This document shows positions 4,947 to 8,088 of a stretch of DNA of 8,088 nt, piece after piece. The translations under genes and the position numbers were made by a program. Where the stretch lies: contig JAJUFY010000088.1 of NCBI GenBank assembly GCA_029263635.1, forward strand, positions 1 to 8,088, read 5' to 3'. The number at the start of each line of letters is the position of its first letter. The stretch's first letter is position 1. Below the pieces are notes generated by a model. The model was not told where the DNA came from. It saw only the letters and a list, made by a program, of their open reading frames with translations, and searched no databases. The stretch comes from Ectothiorhodospiraceae bacterium. GTDB taxonomy: Bacteria; Pseudomonadota; Gammaproteobacteria; Nitrococcales; AK92.

Positions 4947-6338
4947 ATGAAGACCACCATACTGCATAAAGCCGCTGCGGTACTCCTGCTGGGAGCGGCC
5001 GCCCTCAACCCGGCCTTCGCCGAGCACAATGACGGCACGGCGCCAGCCACCTACCGGCCGGACGTGACCTTCACTCTCAAGACCGGCATCGCCGACGGCA
5101 AGCTGGTGTTCATCGGCCAGAACGGCAAGATCCGCGACCAGGTCAACCCCGATCTGAACGTGCCGGAAGGCGCGGTGGTGCAGATCAACCTGGTCAACGG
5201 CGACGGCGCCATCCACGACATCGCCGTACCGGACTTCGGCGCCGACTCGGACAACATCAGCGGCAAGGGCGCCTCCACCGCCATCGTGTTCCGGGCTACC
5301 AAGAAGGGCGAGTTCAAGTACATCTGCACCCTGCCCGGCCACGTTGCCGCCGGCATGATCGGCAAGCTGGTGGTTGGCGGCGGCGGCCCGGTTGCTGCCG
5401 AACCCAATGGCATCAACGTTGCCCAGGATCCAACCGCAGTCGGCAAGCCGGTCGGCAAGCGCGGCCCGCAGACCCTGACGGTAAACCTGGAGACCACGGA
5501 AGTGGTCGGCCAGCTCGACGACGGCAGCACCTACAGGTACTGGACCTTCAACAACAAGGTTCCGGGTCCGTTCATCCGCGCCCGGGTCGGCGACACCATC
5601 AACATCAACATGGCCAACGCCAAGGACAGCGCCCACATCCACTCGGTGGACTTCCATGCCGTGACCGGCCCGGGCGGCGGTGCGGCGGTGACGCAGGCCG
5701 CTCCCGGCGAGACCAAGAGCTTCACCTTCAAGGCGCTCCAGCCCGGCCTGTATGTGTACCACTGCGCCACGCCGATGGTGGCCCAGCACATCTCGAACGG
5801 CATGTACGGCCTGATCCTGATCGAGCCGGAGGGCGGGCTGCCGAAGGTGGACCGGGAGTTCTACATCATGCAGGGCGAGCTCTACACCACGCAGCCGCAC
5901 GGCACGCCGGGCGAGCACGAGTTCTCGCTGGAGAGACTGCTGGATGAGCGGCCGACCCACTTCGCCTTCAACGGCACGATGGGCGCGCTGACCAAGATCC
6001 ACAAGATGGAAGCCAAGGTCGGCGAGACGGTGCGCATCTTCTTCGGTGTCGGCGGCCCGAATGCGACCTCGAGCTTCCACGTCATCGGCGAGATCTTCGA
6101 CCGGGTCTACGACCAGGCCTCGCTCACCAGCCCGCCGCTGACCGACGTGCAGACCACGACGGTCGCCCCGGGTGGCGCCACCATGGTGGAGTTCAAGGTG
6201 GACGTCCCGGGCAAGTACACGCTGGTGGACCACGCTCTCTCGCGCCTGGAGAAGGGCCTGGCCGGCATCCTGCACGTGACCGGCCCCGAGAACCCGGCGG
6301 TGTTCAAGGCGCACGGCGAGATCGACCCCAACCACTGA
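4947..6338 (+). CDS. nirK: Copper nitrite reductase NirK, three-domain form with N-terminal cupredoxin
   Basis: The 463-residue precursor reduces nitrite to NO in the periplasm. A signal peptide ends near NPAFA (residue 25). An extra cupredoxin domain (about 30-145) has a full type 1 set: H90, C127, H132 and M137. A Gly/Pro/Ala-rich linker (about 144-172) leads to the usual two-domain core (about 175-447). Core type 1 ligands are H232, C273, H281 and M286; type 2 ligands are H237, H272 and H429; catalytic residues are D235 and H378. The seven-residue C273-H281 gap and the SFHVIGEIFD segment resemble Neisseria AniA. Normal NirK is about 360-390 residues; a fused N-terminal cupredoxin is known from Hyphomicrobium denitrificans NirK. 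I chose the ATG at 4947, with GAAGAG at 4932-4937 before it; an ATG at 4938 and a TTG at 4926 are in frame but badly placed. A strong terminator follows. Confidence 0.95.
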   Translation: MKTTILHKAAAVLLLGAAALNPAFAEHNDGTAPATYRPDVTFTLKTGIADGKLVFIGQNGKIRDQVNPDLNVPEGAVVQINLVNGDGAIHDIAVPDFGADSDNISGKGASTAIVFRATKKGEFKYICTLPGHVAAGMIGKLVVGGGGPVAAEPNGINVAQDPTAVGKPVGKRGPQTLTVNLETTEVVGQLDDGSTYRYWTFNNKVPGPFIRARVGDTININMANAKDSAHIHSVDFHAVTGPGGGAAVTQAAPGETKSFTFKALQPGLYVYHCATPMVAQHISNGMYGLILIEPEGGLPKVDREFYIMQGELYTTQPHGTPGEHEFSLERLLDERPTHFAFNGTMGALTKIHKMEAKVGETVRIFFGVGGPNATSSFHVIGEIFDRVYDQASLTSPPLTDVQTTTVAPGGATMVEFKVDVPGKYTLVDHALSRLEKGLAGILHVTGPENPAVFKAHGEIDPNH

Positions 6339-6355
6339 CCGCTCTTCCCCTAACA

Positions 6356-6382
6356 GGCCCGCTTCGGCGGGCCTTTTTTATT
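6356..6382 (+). terminator. Rho-independent terminator of the pseudoazurin-nirK operon
   Basis: GGCCCGC at 6356-6362 pairs perfectly with GCGGGCC at 6367-6373 around a TTCG tetraloop, and six Ts follow at 6374-6379. It starts 18 bases after the nirK stop. Its core is identical over 17 bases to that of the nor terminator. Confidence 0.95.
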
Positions 6383-6466
6383 TGGAGAGACGGCTCCGGA
6401 AAAATCCGCCGGGCGCCAGCGCGTTCGTCAGCCGTATTCCCGCATTGCCCTTCCGAGGCTGAACGC

Positions 6467-6475
6467 TGTTATAAC
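6467..6475 (+). promoter_or_regulatory. Extended -10 promoter of the response regulator gene
   Basis: TG at 6467-6468, one base, then TATAAC at 6470-6475 form an extended -10 element of the sigma-70 type. TTGCCC at 6445-6450 is a possible -35 but at a long 19-base spacing. No FNR or NsrR-like site is seen here, so this gene seems not to share the control of the nirK and nor genes. Confidence 0.5.
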
Positions 6476-6484
6476 CATAGGTTA
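6472..6484. repeat. Short perfect inverted repeat over the response regulator promoter
   Basis: TAACC at 6472-6476 and GGTTA at 6480-6484 form a perfect dyad with a three-base ATA spacer. It overlaps the end of the -10 and the likely start of transcription. It could be an operator, perhaps for autoregulation, but its short length makes chance possible. Confidence 0.35.
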
Positions 6485-6526
6485 AACGCGCACCGAGCCG
6501 CAGAGCACGGGCCGGGAGGAGACACG

Positions 6527-7177
6527 ATGCCGCAACGCAAGATCATCATCGCCGATGACCATCCGCTGTTCCGCGCCGCCCTGCACCAGGCGCTGTACCA
6601 GACCCTGGGCAATCTGCTGTTTCTTGAAGGTGAGAGTTTCGAAACCGTGCAGGCTCTGGTCGCCGAGCACCCCGATGCCGAGCTGGTGCTGCTCGACCTG
6701 AACATGCCCGGCGCTAACGGTTTATCGGGCCTGGCTTTTCTGCGCGGCCAGTATCCTGCGCTGCCGGTGGTCGTGGTATCGGCCTACGAAGAGCCGGCGC
6801 TGATCCATCGCGCCCTGGCGCTCGGCGCCTCCGGCTTCATCCCCAAATCGACGCCACTGCCGTTGCTGCAGACCGCGCTGCAGACGGTCATGGCAGGCGA
6901 CGTCTGGCTGCCGCCGGATCTGCCACGTCCGTCATCGCCTCCCTCGGCCGATGACCAGGACGTCGCGCAGCGGCTCGGCACCCTGACGCCTCAGCAGTAC
7001 CGGGTGTTCCTGCTGATGAGCGAAGGTTTGCTGAACAAGCAGATCGCTGCCCGCATGAATGTCAGCGAGGCCACCGTGAAGGCACACATCACCGTCATCC
7101 TGCGCAAGCTTGGCGCCCAGACCCGTACTCATGCGATGGCGCTGACCCGCAGCCTGACGCTGGATGCGATGCAGTAA
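6527..7177 (+). CDS. NarL/LuxR-family response regulator
   Basis: The 216-residue cytoplasmic protein has a receiver domain (about 5-122) and a LuxR-type helix-turn-helix (about 150-210). Receiver residues are complete: acidic pocket D10 and D11, phosphoacceptor D57 in LVLLDLNMPG, S85 and K107. The DNA-binding domain shows LTPQQYRVFLLMSEGLLNKQ followed by IAARMNVSEATVKAHITVIL, the recognition helix being near 179-193. The proline- and serine-rich linker (about 129-145) separates the two. GGGAGGAG at 6514-6521 fits the ATG at 6527. The gene has its own promoter and converges on a hybrid kinase gene 103 bases away, a likely partner. It might act on the denitrification genes, as NarL-type regulators often do, but I see no clear NarL heptamer pair at the nor or nirK promoters. 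The exact subfamily and signal are unknown. Confidence 0.93.
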   Translation: MPQRKIIIADDHPLFRAALHQALYQTLGNLLFLEGESFETVQALVAEHPDAELVLLDLNMPGANGLSGLAFLRGQYPALPVVVVSAYEEPALIHRALALGASGFIPKSTPLPLLQTALQTVMAGDVWLPPDLPRPSSPPSADDQDVAQRLGTLTPQQYRVFLLMSEGLLNKQIAARMNVSEATVKAHITVILRKLGAQTRTHAMALTRSLTLDAMQ

Positions 7178-7280
7178 CAGAGTGCAGGCTGTCTTGCCAG
7201 GGAGAGAACTCGGTCGCCTGAATAGCGTAGGGGAAAGTCAGGTAGTTTCTAATGTCCGTTGCCAGGCCCCGGGGGCTTCC

Positions 7281-8088
7281 TCACGCCACCCGCGGACGCC
7301 TCGATACGGCATCCAGGACCGCCCGCAGCACCGCCGGCCGCACCGGCTTGTTGAGGAACTGGTAGCCGTGCCGGCGTGCCGCCTCGCGCACCTCGGGCGC
7401 ATGGTCGGCGGTGACCAGGATGCCCGGCAGCCGGCAGCCGGCCTGCGCCCGCAGTGCGTCCATGACGGCAATGCCGTTTTCGCCCTGAGCCAGCCGGTAA
7501 TCGGCCACGACCACATCCACCGGCGCATCGGCAGCCGCCGCGGCCTGCGCATCGGCGAGACCGGCCGCGACACTGACCCGGCAGCCCCAGCCCTGCAGCA
7601 GAAGCGTCATGGCCTCGAGGATCGCCGGCTCGTTGTCGACGCACAGGACATGCAGCCCGGCCAGCCGGCCCGCCGGCAACACAGCCGCAGCCGGCGCCTC
7701 TTCGCTCCTCGCAGCGCCTAGCGGCACGGTCACGGCAAACACGGTTCCGCGACCGACCCGGGAGCGCAGGCTGATGGGATGGTCCAGCATGCGGCCGATG
7801 CGGTCGGCGATCGCAAGCCCCAGCCCCAGGCACTTCTCGCCCTGCTCGTCGTGCTGCCCGAGCCGGTGGAACTCCAGGAAGATCTGCTCCTGCTGATCCT
7901 CCGGAATGCCTGGTCCGGTATCCCAGACCTCGATCCGCACCCGTTCGCCCTGGAGCCGGCAGCCAAGCAACACCCGACCGCTGTGGGTATAGCGGATGGC
8001 GTTGGAGAGAAAGTTCTGCAGGATCCGGCGCAGCAGCTGCCGGTCGCTGCGGACCATGCAGCGCCGGCTGCGGGCACGGAAGTCCAGG
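7281..8088 (-). CDS. Hybrid sensor histidine kinase, C-terminal part (ATPase plus receiver)
   Basis: The frame runs from its stop at 7281-7283 to the window edge and continues beyond, so sensor and dimerisation/H-box regions are missing. Numbered from an internal Met at 8057 (not the real start), the HATPase domain shows an N-box with N15 and N19 (LQNFLSNAIRY), a G1 box with D46 (WDTGPGIPE), an F box (IFLEFHRLG) and a G2 box (LGLGLAIA). A C-terminal receiver domain follows (about 134-255), with acidic residue D141, phosphoacceptor D186, T216 and K237. There is no Hpt domain after it. The ATPase resembles the kinases of the NahK/ErcS' type found beside NarL-type regulators in pseudomonads; this is from memory of the family, not a search. 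It faces the response regulator gene tail to tail, and its input signal cannot be told from this piece. Confidence 0.9.
   Translation of the reverse strand, partial: LDFRARSRRCMVRSDRQLLRRILQNFLSNAIRYTHSGRVLLGCRLQGERVRIEVWDTGPGIPEDQQEQIFLEFHRLGQHDEQGEKCLGLGLAIADRIGRMLDHPISLRSRVGRGTVFAVTVPLGAARSEEAPAAAVLPAGRLAGLHVLCVDNEPAILEAMTLLLQGWGCRVSVAAGLADAQAAAAADAPVDVVVADYRLAQGENGIAVMDALRAQAGCRLPGILVTADHAPEVREAARRHGYQFLNKPVRPAVLRAVLDAVSRRPRVA

Noticed and set aside
4758..6335. Minus-strand 525-codon open frame across pseudoazurin and nirK
   Set aside because: It is antisense to two complete copper proteins, has no family features, and has no promoter or ribosome binding site.
7178..7280. Terminator between the convergent regulator and kinase genes
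   Set aside because: Only a CCCCGGGG palindrome without a loop or T-run is present near 7267-7274; no convincing bidirectional terminator is seen.
1..8088. Mobile elements, CRISPR arrays, tRNA or rRNA genes
   Set aside because: I found no transposase or integrase frame, no regularly spaced repeats and no RNA gene signature on either strand.

Overview
The window is a GC-rich segment that carries an almost self-contained pathway from nitrite to nitrous oxide. The organism is most likely a denitrifying proteobacterium. An AniA-type copper nitrite reductase, a quinol-dependent NO reductase, and FNR-type sites paired with NsrR-like operators all resemble the Neisseria-type arrangement, so a betaproteobacterium is my best guess; this is inference.

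Layout: (1) positions 1-77, minus strand, hold the first codons of a small membrane protein, possibly of the DUF454/YbaN family. (2) hemN (218-1597, plus) encodes oxygen-independent coproporphyrinogen III oxidase, with one FNR-type box between it and the divergent gene. (3) Positions 1598-1905 hold two candidate hairpins and a dense promoter: a perfect FNR box, a TACTTT -10 and two NsrR-like dyads. (4) A single-subunit qNor (1906-4269) follows, with an unusual CCGHC C-terminus and a terminator at 4293-4319. (5) Positions 4320-4473 hold tandem FNR boxes, an NsrR-like dyad over the -10, and an unexplained AT-rich dyad at the predicted start of transcription. (6) A two-gene operon follows: pseudoazurin (4474-4917) and a three-domain NirK with an extra N-terminal type 1 copper domain (4947-6338), closed by a strong terminator. 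(7) A NarL/LuxR-type response regulator (6527-7177, plus) converges on the 3' end of a hybrid sensor kinase (7281 to beyond 8088, minus).

How the genes fit together: pseudoazurin and/or the fused cupredoxin domain carry electrons to NirK, which makes NO from nitrite in the periplasm. The membrane qNor reduces NO to N2O with quinol. HemN supplies heme (qNor has hemes b and b3) when oxygen is absent. The promoters suggest an AND-type logic: an FNR/DNR-type activator when oxygen is low, and relief of NsrR-type repression when NO is present. The two-component pair may sense a related signal, but nothing in the sequence shows its target.

I found no tRNA, rRNA, CRISPR array, transposase or insertion sequence. 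The most notable points are the conserved FNR-NsrR promoter module, the fused NirK and the cysteine-rich qNor tail.
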